Shown: positions 47,088 through 56,401, counted from the stretch's first letter. The stretch is 64,000 nt of DNA from Pycnococcus provasolii (GCA_938743325.2 OW568885.1:372001-436000), one strand, 5' to 3'. Notes: generated by a model from the letters alone, not told the origin. Program-made: numbers and translations.

Positions 47088-47362
47088 CGGCCGGCGAGTG
47101 TTAACCACCACCACGGCTGACTGACTGACTGACAAAATCAATCAATCAATCAATCAATGGTGGTGTTGAGGCGCATGTACAATAGACTACATATGGCATC
47201 ATCTTATACATACATATTATAGACCGCCTTTTTCGTATCGTATCGTATCGTATCGTACTGTACTAACTTACTGTAAGAAGTACGCGATCTTATCTTCATT
47301 TGATCTCCACAAGATGCGTTGTTTTTTTCAGGGAGATTTGAAATTTGAAATTTCTCTTTTGA

Positions 47363-48394
47363 TTACAGCGCGCTGAGTGTCATGACGTCGACGACTCCTG
47401 CGCCTCCACTTTCGTTCAGCGCCGCAGTCTTCTTTTTGTGCCTTTTCGTGTCCGCGATCACGCCGTGACTCATAAGGATGTGTTCGAGCACCGCGCTGTA
47501 CACGCTGAACTTCACGGTGATGAGTCGCTCTTCTGCGGCACGGAACGCCGTCTCTCCGAGGCACCCTTTGAAGGTGAGATATGCGCGCACATCGTCGCCA
47601 GCGTCAAGTTTGGCTGCGGGGTTCTTGCCAAAGTTGATGGAGGCTTTTTCGCAGAAGGCGGAATCTTCCTGAAGCAAGTCGAGGTATATCTTCGTGATCT
47701 TCTCCACGTTGTCAAAGTTCTCGTATACACCCGTTGCGTCGAAGTCTTCTTTCGACGCGTAGTGCGCACGGAAGTACTCGAAGAGCTTGGCCGCGTACCT
47801 TTCGACGAGTCTCTTCCACTCTTTGTCACTCCAGTGTCCGACGGTGTCGACAGCCGTTTCTAGTAGGGCGTTGACGAATATCTCAGACGTCGTTTTTGTC
47901 AGGTTTGTGATGGCGATTCCCCCTTCTGCTGGCTTGGAAGGCGCCTTCTTGCCTTGCTCTGCGCACATCTCCTCGAATCTCGCGAAGACTGTGTTTGCAA
48001 ACTCCTTCGTGTTCGTCCTTCCTCCCTGTTGGAACGCGTAGCTCTCCGCGATCGTTCCGTACGCGCTTGTGATCATGAAGGAGACTTTCTGTGCTTCGTA
48101 CTTTGTGTCGTCGTCGTACGAGGATGAGGAGATGGAGGGCGCTGCACACGAAGACCCAACTGCTGCTTCCGATGATGACGAGGACGATGAGTCTGGGGAG
48201 GAGCACGTGGACGGTTCAGAAGGGGATTCCGAGGCCGAGGCACCACCACCTGATGCCCCTGAGGCCGCCTCCTCCGAGGCCGCCGAGGCCGCCGCTACCC
48301 TTAAGGTGAATATTCCAAACACAAACCATACGGAAACCACCACCACCACCACAAGGAGCAAATGAGACGTCATCGTACTCGTCCTCATCGCCAT
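47363..48394 (-). CDS. Signal-anchored or secreted protein of unknown function
   Basis: A 343-residue protein from Met at 48394 (MAMRTSTMTSH); nearby in-frame Met codons at 48388 and 48373 are alternatives. A hydrophobic N-terminal stretch (HLLLVVVVVVSVWFVFGIFTL) is a signal peptide or anchor. A long Ser/Ala/Glu-rich linker (about 40-95) is followed by a folded, helical domain (KVSFMITSAYGTIAESYAFQ, RFEEMCAEQGKK, HWSDKEWKRLVERYAAKLFE, DNVEKITKIYLDLLQED, RAAEERLITVKFSVYSAVLE). I recognise no family or catalytic motif. It converges on the K+ channel gene (275 bp between stops). Confidence 0.75.
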   Translation of the reverse strand: MAMRTSTMTSHLLLVVVVVVSVWFVFGIFTLRVAAASAASEEAASGASGGGASASESPSEPSTCSSPDSSSSSSSEAAVGSSCAAPSISSSSYDDDTKYEAQKVSFMITSAYGTIAESYAFQQGGRTNTKEFANTVFARFEEMCAEQGKKAPSKPAEGGIAITNLTKTTSEIFVNALLETAVDTVGHWSDKEWKRLVERYAAKLFEYFRAHYASKEDFDATGVYENFDNVEKITKIYLDLLQEDSAFCEKASINFGKNPAAKLDAGDDVRAYLTFKGCLGETAFRAAEERLITVKFSVYSAVLEHILMSHGVIADTKRHKKKTAALNESGGAGVVDVMTLSAL

Positions 48395-49203
48395 CGTACT
48401 CGTCAAGAAAGTCGTCAAAGAAAACCTGATCCGTCAAAGATTTTAATCGATATAAGTTGGCAAGATGTTGGAGATCGCCAACTTTGGGTCTTCACAAGAG
48501 GAAAAAGGAAAAAATGAAAAAAAATGAAAAAAAATGAAAAAAAAGGGCGGAATCTGGAAAAACCCGAATCGAAACCATGAAACAAACCAGCGAGAGATAT
48601 AATTTACATGCGCGGCAAGGCAATGCGCGGCCTAGTCTGGTCGTCGGGTGGTGGTCACTGGTCAGGTGGTGCTCAAGGCTCCTCCATCTGATCAGCCGAG
48701 TCCTGGGCTCCGAGCTCAAACTCTCAATGGCCCAAAGCCAGCCGGTCAGCCGGTGGTGGTTCGGCACGTTCTCCTTAAAGCCATTAAAGGCGATTGAGAC
48801 CTGTTATTGAGGTGGTCAAGGCTCTTGAAAGAATCACTCGGCAGTCGACCTCGGCAGTCGGCACGCGGTCACGCGCGGTTAGTTAGTTGGCCAGCCGGTG
48901 AGGCGGCCAGCCGGTGTCCCAGTAACCCTAACCCTAACCCTAACCCTAACCCGAACCCTAACCCTAACCCTAACCCGGATTCCGATTCGGGTCCCTGAGG
49001 AGCTCTTCTCCGCCTCAGATTTCGATTTCCTTCTCCCCTCTTGGTACAGTAATTTGATAGCCGTATCTACGATAATAAGGCGGTATACAGCTGTGTCCGT
49101 CCCGTGCTGTTCCCGTTCCGTTTCTACAGGAAGTGCCTTTCCTCAGCAGATCGATTAAGCTTAGTTTCGTGACGTTTGTGTTCATCAGCAGGTCCATCAG
49201 ATC
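48395..49203. other. Divergent intergenic region
   Basis: No gene seen. Contains A-rich tandem words (aaaaaatgaaa, near 48508-48545), and a telomere-type array (48922-48976) about 230 bp before the next start. Confidence 0.5.
48922..48976. repeat. Interstitial telomere-type array, about nine CCCTAA units
   Basis: Nine units on the plus strand with a single variant (cccgaa) in the middle; one of the longest regular arrays in the window. Confidence 0.92.
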
Positions 49204-49968
49204 ATGAGTCCCGTTGTTGCTGTGCGTACGTCCTCGTCCTCGTTCTCGTTCTCGTTCTCGGGCAGTCGTCGTCGTGTTCCTCGTTGCCGTGTTCCTCGTT
49301 TGCGTGATGGTGTCGTTTTAGTGTCACGTCGTGTTAGTGTTTTAGCATCAAGTGGTGGTGATGGTTTGGAGCCATCGTTCGCCGTCTCTTTGAAAGACAC
49401 GCCGCCCCAAGATCCATCGGGAGGACCCGCGAGCGATGACGCGACTACAGTTGTGGAAACCGTCGAGATGGACCTGGGCGCGCCGGACGGGAGCTTGACG
49501 ACGCAGACCATCGAAAGGGACGCGAAGAAACAGCTCGTGACGTTAACCGTCGAAAGACCGCTCGGGATCGTGTTCGAGGAGAACGCAAAGGGCGAGGTGG
49601 TCGCCGTCGAGGTTCTTGAAGGCAACGGCAAATCCGCCGGCGTGAAAGAAGGCGACATGCTGCGTGCGTGCAGCTGCATCTTCGAAGTCAAAGGCAAAGT
49701 CGACGAGCTGGCTTTCTACGGCAAGTCTATATCGAACCAGATTTTTCGTGGCGGACAAACGACAGAAACTAACACCGTCTAACACACACGAAATGAAACA
49801 GGCAATCCGCCAAAGACGAGCTATCGTCCTGGCATCTTCACAGTGAAGGCTGGCATAGGAGCGTTTGACCGTGCAATCAGCGCTATCCAAAGCCATGCAC
49901 AGGCGTTCGACGTTGACGGTGGCGCGCGCGTTGAGAGCCCGCGCGTCGCCATCGTCCTCGAGAGGTAG
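49204..49968 (+). CDS. PDZ-like plastid protein, two exons with a likely GC-AG intron
   Basis: Model join(49204..49720, 49802..49968), 227 residues. The first 48 residues are Ser/Arg/Val-rich with few acids (SSSSFSFSFSGSRRRVPRCR), a plausible plastid transit peptide. Residues about 115-160 have a PDZ-like pattern found in several plastid proteins: VTLTVERPLGIVFEENAKGE, VVAVEVLEGNGKSAGVKEGDML. Exon 1 ends ELAFYG. The best continuation uses a GC donor (g|gcaagt at 49721) and a CAG acceptor at 49801. This restores Gly and reads NPPKTSYRPGIFTVKAGIGA to a stop at 49968. A GT donor a few bases on gives only a short, unbiased tail. Function unknown; plastid protein-protein contacts are inferred. Confidence 0.65.
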
Positions 49969-50028
49969 TGCCCCAACACCAAAGAAGGTATGGTACGTGT
50001 AATGCAAGTTTTTTTCGAGAAGCCAAAT

Positions 50029-50916
50029 TCACACCTTACAGGACGCGTCGCTCTCGGGCGACGCGAAGCTGAGTGCCGCGCGCACTGGCGTTCCGTCCCC
50101 TCCCGTGACTGCAAGAGGGAGGCATATCAGAGAAGCGCTTCCACCGTCACTTAAGTCCTCGCCTTCGAGCAGCAGGTCGAGACCTTCGACGAGCACGACG
50201 CCGTGCCCTAGTAGTACTTGGTGTCCGCTGACACCGTCTTCGAGCGTGAGCGCGGACAGGTAATCGACTCCCACGAGTCTCACTCCTCTCTCGACGACCC
50301 ACTTGGCACCCGTGATATCGAGCGCAATAAAATCTTCCTGGAAGACAGGATTGTACATAGACCTGTCTCTCGAGTGTCTCGTGCGGAACAGTATTCTGCG
50401 TGGCGTCATTTCCCTCGACGGGAATGCGCGGTCGAGCCACTTTGCCGAGATGCTCTTGACATCGTCGGGCACGTTGACTATGTGCACGGGTCCGTTTAAG
50501 ATATGAAGTGGGAGTGCGAGTAGGTCGTCACCGTCGCGGCACGATCGGTGTGACAAAGCTGATGACGAGGAAGAGACACAGAATTGCGAATTGTCAGGCA
50601 CGAAGTGTTTGAACGCGTCGACGTGCGTGCCGGTGTGGCTGTGAAAGTGCATGAACGACGTTGATGACGGTGACGAGTGTACACCAGCAGTGGCGAGTAC
50701 TGAGATAGGCATCAAAGATCCCGGCGGTCTGTGCCAAGTTGGTAGGTCACTTGAAAGCGGGACGGAGATATCTAGTATTCTATCATGGCCAGAACCTCTA
50801 TGAGAATTTTCACAAAAAGAAGATGAAACGACCATATTCGTAGTCATAGTGAGGAGAAGAATAATGAGTAGGTAAGATATGCTCAGAATACAAGCCGTTT
50901 TCATCAACGACGCCAT
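50029..50916 (-). CDS. Cyclase-family (kynurenine formamidase-like) hydrolase, secreted or anchored
   Basis: A 295-residue protein with an N-terminal hydrophobic signal (ACILSISYLLIILLLTMTT). It belongs to the cyclase family (PF04199): DISVPLSSDLPTWH, the metal-binding box HFHSHTGTHVDAFKHF at about residues 89-104, LPLHILNGPVHIVNVPD, FIALDITGAKWVVERGVRLVG (substituting for the usual GIDYLS region with VGVDYLSAL) and HQVLLGHGVVLVEGLDLL. Members hydrolyse formamide or related bonds with a bound divalent metal; the His/Asp box is intact, so activity is likely, but the substrate is unknown. The signal points to the endomembrane system. It converges on the PDZ-like gene (60 bp between stops) and diverges from PEX14. 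Confidence 0.87.
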   Translation of the reverse strand: MASLMKTACILSISYLLIILLLTMTTNMVVSSSFCENSHRGSGHDRILDISVPLSSDLPTWHRPPGSLMPISVLATAGVHSSPSSTSFMHFHSHTGTHVDAFKHFVPDNSQFCVSSSSSALSHRSCRDGDDLLALPLHILNGPVHIVNVPDDVKSISAKWLDRAFPSREMTPRRILFRTRHSRDRSMYNPVFQEDFIALDITGAKWVVERGVRLVGVDYLSALTLEDGVSGHQVLLGHGVVLVEGLDLLLEGEDLSDGGSASLICLPLAVTGGDGTPVRAALSFASPESDASCKV

Positions 50917-51011
50917 TTCTTATTCTTAAGAGTATATGGCATGGCAGGAGAATCCAGAAGAAGATGACATGCGAAGAAGAAGAAGAACGAGATACCAAAA
51001 GGCGGAAGGGC

Positions 51012-51116
51012 ATTAGGGTTAGGGTTATGCGAACTCCTTAGGGTTAGGGTTATGCGAACTAAACTTAGGGTTATATGAGCTAGGGTTAGGGTTATGCGAA
51101 CTAGGGTTAGGGTTTG
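51012..51116. repeat. Telomere-derived minisatellite, TTAGGG with atgcgaact spacers
   Basis: Units of about 20-25 bp made of ttagggttagggttatgcgaact variants, four or five copies, between the divergent starts of the cyclase gene (50916) and PEX14 (51226). An ATG inside the array (51094) is in frame with PEX14 but is unlikely to be its start. Confidence 0.88.
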
Positions 51117-51225
51117 GTCTTCTTCCCCCCCTCCTTGGGCGCTTTCGTCTTCCCCCATTCCCATGCGCCATTCGCAAACACAACTTCCCCTGAAAAACAT
51201 TGATCTGCCTGTAGAGCTGCTTATC

Positions 51226-52539
51226 ATGTCTTCCTCCTCCTCCTCGGATGCGAATGACGACACTCCTCCCTCATCGTCTGCGCCATCATCATCATCTTTG
51301 CGTCCTTCTTTGATTGCGAATGGTGTTTCGTTCTTGACGCACGAGAAAGTCGTCGCGGCGGATTCCTCTAGTAAGCGTGACTTTTTATCGAAAAAAGGGT
51401 TAACGCCTGAAGAAATTGATGAAGCGGAACGACAAGCGGCGGAAAAACTTGATTCCCTGGGGATAAAGCCAACTCCTGAAGCGGCAAGCGTTGCCTCTGG
51501 GAAAGAGCCTGCCACGAAAGCGCCTCAGAACCAAACATCTGAGGCGACGCCTAAGGGTAACACGTCATGGTCGATGGTCGCGCTTGGGTTAGGCGCGACC
51601 GTCGCCGTCATGGCGATGTACGGAAAACAAGCGGCGGCGTCCGTGAAGAAACTGCTCGACAACAACAGCGCAGACACGACGGCGTCTTCGAAAGAAAAAG
51701 AACTCGAGGACGATAGGCGGCGCCAGAAACTTGACGCCGCGGCGGATAGTCTCGCGGAGAGAAGCGCGGAACTGCAGAAAAGTATCACCGAAGTCACAAC
51801 CGCGCTCGCCAAGGCGGAGTCGCTGCGCGCAAGCATGGAGTTGCAGAGCAGCATTTCTCCGTCGCCATCCATCAACGGCGACGAACTCAGGCGAGAACTG
51901 CGCGCGTTCGGAGATACGCTCAGCGCAGCTACCAAGGCCGCGGTGGACGCCGCGTCAGAAAAAGCGCTCGAGGCGAGCCGCAGCAATACGCCCGCAGCGT
52001 CGCCGGCGCCGACGGAGAAAGTTGCGGTGACAAACGAACTGCGCGAGGAACTCGACGCCATCAAGGAACTGCTGCGAAGCTCGCTCACGAGCCCGCTCGG
52101 AAACAGAGAGTTGCTCACAGGTGGAGGTGTGCTGGCAAACCCTACCGATGCGCCCGCATACGATGCAGGGAGCGCGACGCGCGTCGCTGCCTCTTCACTC
52201 GATGCTGGAAATGCAACGCCCGTCGTCGCGTCGTCCGACATTGGAAGTGCCTCCGCGCCGGCACCGGATGGGCCACTCGGTGGAGCGCCGCATTCGGCTC
52301 GGTACCAGGAAGTGCTCGACCTGTTGGCGCGCGGGGAAACGCCGCCTAATGTGAGGGCGGACATTCGTGACACACCTCCGGACCCGGCGGCGCCACTACC
52401 TTCGCCCGCCTTGGCGCCGCGATCAAAGCCTTGGGAGCGCAGCGGCGGCGGCAGTAGCAGCAACGGCGATGACGATCTCTCGGCGAACGCCGCACCATGG
52501 CGCCCGCCGCCGCGTGTGATGCCCTCCGTTAGCCAGTAG
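51226..52539 (+). CDS. PEX14: Peroxin 14, peroxisomal import docking protein
   Basis: A 437-residue protein from the ATG at 51226 (MSSSSSSDAND); an ATG at 51163 in frame would add 21 residues. The N-terminal PEX5-binding domain is clear at about residues 33-75: GVSFLTHEKVVAADSSSKRD then FLSKKGLTPEEIDEAERQA, the PEX14 helical bundle. A membrane segment follows (SMVALGLGATVAVMAMYG, about 116-133), then a coiled coil (about 150-210), an Ala/Ser-rich linker, and the plant-type C-terminal motif RYQEVLDLLARGETPPNVRA with PSPALAPRSKPWE. PEX14 with PEX13 docks cargo-loaded PEX5 at the peroxisome. The upstream region carries a telomere-derived minisatellite shared with the divergent cyclase gene. Confidence 0.9.
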   Translation: MSSSSSSDANDDTPPSSSAPSSSSLRPSLIANGVSFLTHEKVVAADSSSKRDFLSKKGLTPEEIDEAERQAAEKLDSLGIKPTPEAASVASGKEPATKAPQNQTSEATPKGNTSWSMVALGLGATVAVMAMYGKQAAASVKKLLDNNSADTTASSKEKELEDDRRRQKLDAAADSLAERSAELQKSITEVTTALAKAESLRASMELQSSISPSPSINGDELRRELRAFGDTLSAATKAAVDAASEKALEASRSNTPAASPAPTEKVAVTNELREELDAIKELLRSSLTSPLGNRELLTGGGVLANPTDAPAYDAGSATRVAASSLDAGNATPVVASSDIGSASAPAPDGPLGGAPHSARYQEVLDLLARGETPPNVRADIRDTPPDPAAPLPSPALAPRSKPWERSGGGSSSNGDDDLSANAAPWRPPPRVMPSVSQ

Positions 52540-52672
52540 TTTATCATGAGTAATAAAGAGTGGCGGAAACTTCCAAAATTTCATTTTTGATTTGATTTGT
52601 TGATCATTGAAATTGAACACACAAATTGTTGTTACAGCATTAGGTATGTACCGCGCGGACTTTTTTTTCTTA

Positions 52673-53992
52673 TCACAGCGCGCGGCTGATGAATGCACGA
52701 CCGCGGTTCTTCAAGACGACTCCGGCGGGTGGTGGTGGCGGCGGCTTCGAATGCGAGCGCACATATTCAGCAGCCATGAGTGGTCGCGTCGTGCGGAAGC
52801 GTTCAGCGTGATAGCCAAATAAGCCAGGTACTTCCTCCTCCACCGCGCCACCTTCATCCAGAGCCGCCGCCTCCGCCTCCACAGCCTCCACCGCCGCGGC
52901 ACCTGGGTCAGGCTTCACCTCAGCCTCGGTGGCACCAGGGGCTGCGGCGACGCGCGAGCCGTCGGGCATCACATAGCGGTTGAGCTCCGTCGCATCGGCT
53001 GGAGATGGGTCGTTGTGACGGTACGTCTTGTACACGTCGAGTGCCTTGCGGTCAGGCATGCCCGCGGTGCCGTCAGCGTCGGAAGTGCTTGCCGACTTTG
53101 GCGTCGGCCAACCTGGCGGAGGCGGCAGTCCATGCGTGAGCAAGTGCGGCTTAGGCCTGACGTGGCTATACGGGTCCAGGCTAACGACGCTAGACTTCAG
53201 CTCCGCCTGCGCCGCCTCGTGAGCGACACGGCGATCAGCCTGTGCCGCCACGCGGTCGACGTTGCGTTGTGCAAGCTGGCTCATGTGCACGTAGTGAGCT
53301 TCCACCTCCTCCGGAATGGGTGCAGGTTTGCGTGTAAGGAATCCTACCGAGTCAGCTGCGGTCACCGCCGCGGCGGACCCGAGGAGGTGCTGCGCCGCGT
53401 CACGCTCGACGTCCGTGACAATCCTTCGGTCGAAGATGTGCAGAGAGGGCAGCGCGAAGATGACTCGGAGGCGGTAGTCGTGCTCCTCGGCGAGCGGGTT
53501 TCCGCGCAGTTCGAGCATGCGCAGGAACTGCAGCTTGGAGAGCAGCGCGAGTGTGCTGTCGAGTCCGACGAGCCTGTTGTCGCTCAAGTCGAGCTCGAGC
53601 AGGTACCGCATGTGCAGAACGGAGCTCCCAACGAGCGTACCAATTTGGTTCCTCTGCGCGAAGAGGTGCTTGACGCGCGTGTTGTTGTCGAGTTTTGTGA
53701 GCGCGGTGAGGTGGTTGTCGTTGACGTACAGCACCTCGAGGCTCGTGAGCAGTTCGAATCCTCCGAGCTTGTGTATGCCGCGCGACGCGAGGTGGAGCTC
53801 GACGCACCCGTTGATGTACTTCTGGTTGCGCCCCCCTCCCACGAGTTCTCGGAGAGGTGCGGCGGTGACGACAGGCTGCGCGTCGCGCTGCCTCCCTTCG
53901 ATTTCACGAAGTGTGGGTTTCGTGAGTGCCGACTCGCTTAGGAGCGACGTGTCGAACGAAAGGGACATCGTAGTCGTGCGCTTGAGGGACAT
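52673..53992 (-). CDS. LRRC72: Leucine-rich-repeat protein, LRRC72-like
   Basis: A 439-residue protein from Met at 53992 (MSLKRTTTMSLSF); upstream in-frame sequence has a non-coding look. SDS22-type LRRs span about residues 59-185 (CVELHLASRGIHKLGGFELL, LEVLYVNDNHLTALTKLD, VKHLFAQRNQIGTLVGS, LLELDLSDNRLVGL, LRMLELRGNPLAEEHDYRL), ending in an LRR cap (VIFALPSLHIFDRRIVTDVE). The remainder is polar, with Pro-rich (HGLPPPPGWPTP) and Ala/Glu-rich stretches. The match to LRRC72 rests on repeat number and the cap. LRRC72 relatives are associated with ciliated organisms; the role is inferred. It converges on PEX14 with 133 bp between the stops. Confidence 0.75.
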   Translation of the reverse strand: MSLKRTTTMSLSFDTSLLSESALTKPTLREIEGRQRDAQPVVTAAPLRELVGGGRNQKYINGCVELHLASRGIHKLGGFELLTSLEVLYVNDNHLTALTKLDNNTRVKHLFAQRNQIGTLVGSSVLHMRYLLELDLSDNRLVGLDSTLALLSKLQFLRMLELRGNPLAEEHDYRLRVIFALPSLHIFDRRIVTDVERDAAQHLLGSAAAVTAADSVGFLTRKPAPIPEEVEAHYVHMSQLAQRNVDRVAAQADRRVAHEAAQAELKSSVVSLDPYSHVRPKPHLLTHGLPPPPGWPTPKSASTSDADGTAGMPDRKALDVYKTYRHNDPSPADATELNRYVMPDGSRVAAAPGATEAEVKPDPGAAAVEAVEAEAAALDEGGAVEEEVPGLFGYHAERFRTTRPLMAAEYVRSHSKPPPPPPAGVVLKNRGRAFISRAL

Positions 53993-54589
53993 GGCCTTGA
54001 GGAGTGCAAAGGGAGCAGCGCAAAGGCCAAAGAAACAGGAGTGTGTGCACGAGACTAAAATGAACGAATATTCGAATGGCCGCGAGGGGAATGGGTGGAA
54101 TGTGTGTGTTGGTTGCGACTCTTTGGACTCACTTGCAAGAAACACTCGCCAAGCATCGAGCGAGCGAAGAGCGAAGAGCGAAGAGCGAAAGTGAAAGCGA
54201 GGACCGATTGAATTGTGGAAAAGGATGGGAAACATGATGGGAAAAATAGTCTATATAAAGGATGGGAAACGTATGTATGTAACAGGCCGACCTAATTGCT
54301 CGACCTAACCTTAACCTTAACCACATTTGCTCGACCTTATTTGAGGACCGGTGGAATTGTGGAAAAGTACGCCTTAACGGTTCGTCTAAGTAGTTACCAT
54401 GCTGCCATTGACCATTTGACCAGGAACGTTGTTCGTATTCTTTTATGTCCTTTATCGTACCCGGTAACATAGAGCTCTTTTGTCTTCGTCGCTCTTTCCT
54501 GTCTATCGTCGCTCATCAGTCTTTGGTGGGTTTCCTTTCTCGCCGTCCTCCCGCCTTGTTGGCTGTTGCGGGTTGTTAGGCACTTAGGC
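53993..54589. other. Intergenic region left of the DNA transposon
   Basis: No gene seen. It holds the promoter side of the LRRC72-like gene, with gcgaagagcgaagagcgaag repeats near 54162-54186 and cttaaccttaacc near 54308. Its last 7 bp (cttaggc, 54583-54589) are duplicated at 55411-55417. Confidence 0.5.
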
Positions 54590-55410
54590 CTGTGTCTAAA
54601 GTCGCGAAAGCGAAATCCCCGGGGATTGGGCCCGGGGTGAAAAGTTTAGCCCCAAATTTTTGCTTTTGCGCCAGTGTCTAAAAAAAAAAGGTAAAAAGTG
54701 AGGGTGAAAGGTTGGGTTAGGGTTAGTTTGTCTCCACCAGGAAGGTGGTACGGCTTGTCTTGCCATGATGTCGGCGCCATGGCGTCATCGCAGGCGGTGG
54801 TGGCGCGCGTAGCGGCGCAGCATGAGGTGTTCAGCTGGTGAGCTGGGTGACTGGTGAGGCGTCCTCAGGTAGGTTAATGTTGTAATAACAACTTCCTCAA
54901 CCTCAAACCAACATGGAGGGGAAAGAAGGCGACCTTAAGGGAGAGTGGGTAGACCTTAAGGAGTTAAGGTTGTATACAACGAGATGTTGTTGACAATGTT
55001 ACAACATTAACTTACATGAGGCACACTCACACCCACTAGTCACCCAGTCACCCAGCTCACCAGCTTAGCACCTCATGCTGCGCCGCTACGCGCGCCACCA
55101 TGACGCCATGGCGCCGACATCATGGCAAGACAAGCCGTACAACCTTCCTGGTGGAGACAATTTTTTTTTTGAAAAGCACGGGGCACCTTTGTTGAACCAG
55201 GAAATAGGACTACGCGAGATTTAGCCCCCCCCCCCCCCGAAACTTTAGCCCTCGATCCCGAAACTCGGGGGATTTCGCCCCGGCCCGGGGCGAAATCCTA
55301 TTTTTTTTTAGCCTTTCGCGATTGTAGGCACTGCAGGTCTATAAAAATCCGGGGGCAAAACTTGCAATTTCCTGGTTTCACCCCCGGGTTTCGCGACTTT
55401 AGACACCCGC
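54590..55410. mobile_element. Non-autonomous DNA transposon with inverted ends and 7-bp target duplication
   Basis: The ends are inverted: ctgtgtctaaagtcgcgaaa on the left mirrors tttcgcgactttagacaccc on the right. Both are flanked by the identical 7-bp word cttaggc (54583-54589 and 55411-55417), a target-site duplication. Just inside, GC-rich blocks (ccccggg) also pair. No transposase frame is present. The element is 821 bp and contains a second inverted-repeat element at 54728-55160, so it is a nested insertion or composite. The superfamily is not certain from ends alone. Confidence 0.8.
54728..55160. mobile_element. Inner long inverted-repeat (foldback/MITE) element
   Basis: About 433 bp with arms of roughly 150 bp that are inverted copies of each other. 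The left arm begins ttgtctccaccaggaaggt and the right arm ends accttcctggtggagacaa. Shared inner blocks include cttgccatgatgtcggcgcc, gtggcgcgcgtagcggcgc and agcatgaggtg. The arms differ by several small changes, so this is not a very recent insertion. No coding capacity and no clear target duplication. Confidence 0.82.
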
Positions 55411-56050
55411 CTTAGGCTCAGTCTCGGCCTCTGACCAGCTTCTTTGTACTCTGGTGGTCAGTCTGGTGGTCAGTCTCGGCAACTCGGCTCTCGGTCTCTC
55501 GGTCTCTCCCTCTCTCGGAACGCCTATGGCCTGTTAATTAGTTCTTCTGGTACCCTAGTCTCACGCCTTGACGCCTTGACTTTTGTCGTTTCACGAGTCA
55601 AAACTCAAAAGGCATAGGGAAAAAAGGCACGGAAGGCATGGTCGGCATGGAGGTCGAGCTGCGACCAAGGACCCCCAAACTCAACTAAAAAACTCCAAAC
55701 CCCCAAACTAAAAACCCAAAACCCCGAAACTCCAAACTCCAAACTAAAAATAAAACAAACCCCCAAACTCCAAACTAAAACTAAACCAAACCCCCAAACC
55801 CCAAACTCCACAGAAACTCCACAGATCCACGGGAAATAGAAATAGAATTATTTGGGGATACCCCTTCGCCGAACTCAGTACCCGGGTAGTCCCAGTCCGC
55901 CGCCGCTTCCTTCCGCCCGGGTTCCCCGAAATCCTCCTCCGCCGCCTGCTTCGTTCATTCGTCTCCAGTGTGCCGTGGCTGCCTTTGAAAGTGGTAGTGC
56001 CGACTCGAACGAACACTCTTAGTTTTACGACTTTTTAATCCTGTGAAAGT
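55411..56050. other. Intergenic region upstream of RPS20
   Basis: No gene seen. Contains repeated ctcggtctctcggtctctc words near 55490 and a purely A/C-rich tract (55672-55810) of aaccccaaactccaaacta units. The last 100 bp should contain the RPS20 promoter and leader. Confidence 0.45.
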
Positions 56051-56401
56051 ATGTCTGACGCCAAGAAGGTGATCGAGGAGGGCGAGCGCGTGCACCGCAT
56101 CCGCATCACGCTCACCTCCAAGAACGTCGCGAACCTCGAGAAAGTCTGCGCCGACCTCATCCGCGGTGCCAAGGAAAAGCGACTCAAGGTGAAGGGACCC
56201 GTGCGCATGCCCACCAAGACGCTGCGCATCACCACGCGCAAGTCGCCGTGCGGTGAGGGTACCAACACGTGGGACCGCTTCGAGATGCGCGTGCACAAGC
56301 GTCTCATCGACCTGCACTCGCCCGCGGACGTCGTCAAGCAGATCACGTCCATCAGCATCGAGCCCGGTGTGGAGGTGGAGGTGACCATCGCGGACGTGTA
56401 A
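56051..56401 (+). CDS. RPS20: 40S ribosomal protein S20 (uS10)
   Basis: A 116-residue protein matching eukaryotic uS10 along its whole length: [97 protein letters not shown]. It sits in the head of the small cytosolic ribosomal subunit. The length matches the family (about 119 in animals). It is uninterrupted here, although ribosomal protein genes often carry a leader intron. No telomere-type box lies in its promoter, unlike several neighbours. Confidence 0.97.
   Translation: MSDAKKVIEEGERVHRIRITLTSKNVANLEKVCADLIRGAKEKRLKVKGPVRMPTKTLRITTRKSPCGEGTNTWDRFEMRVHKRLIDLHSPADVVKQITSISIEPGVEVEVTIADV

Noticed and set aside
48922-48976. Chromosome end
   Set aside because: The array is under 60 bp and genes continue on both sides, so it is interstitial.
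51525-52547. 340-residue minus-strand frame over PEX14
   Set aside because: Ser/Ala-rich shadow of the PEX14 linker.
53740-53770. tRNA-like T-arm word (gttcgaatcc)
   Set aside because: Lies within the LRRC72-like coding region and no acceptor or anticodon arm can be drawn around it.
53015-53941. 308-residue plus-strand frame over the LRRC72-like gene
   Set aside because: Arg/Val/Leu-rich shadow; the LRRs read on the minus strand.
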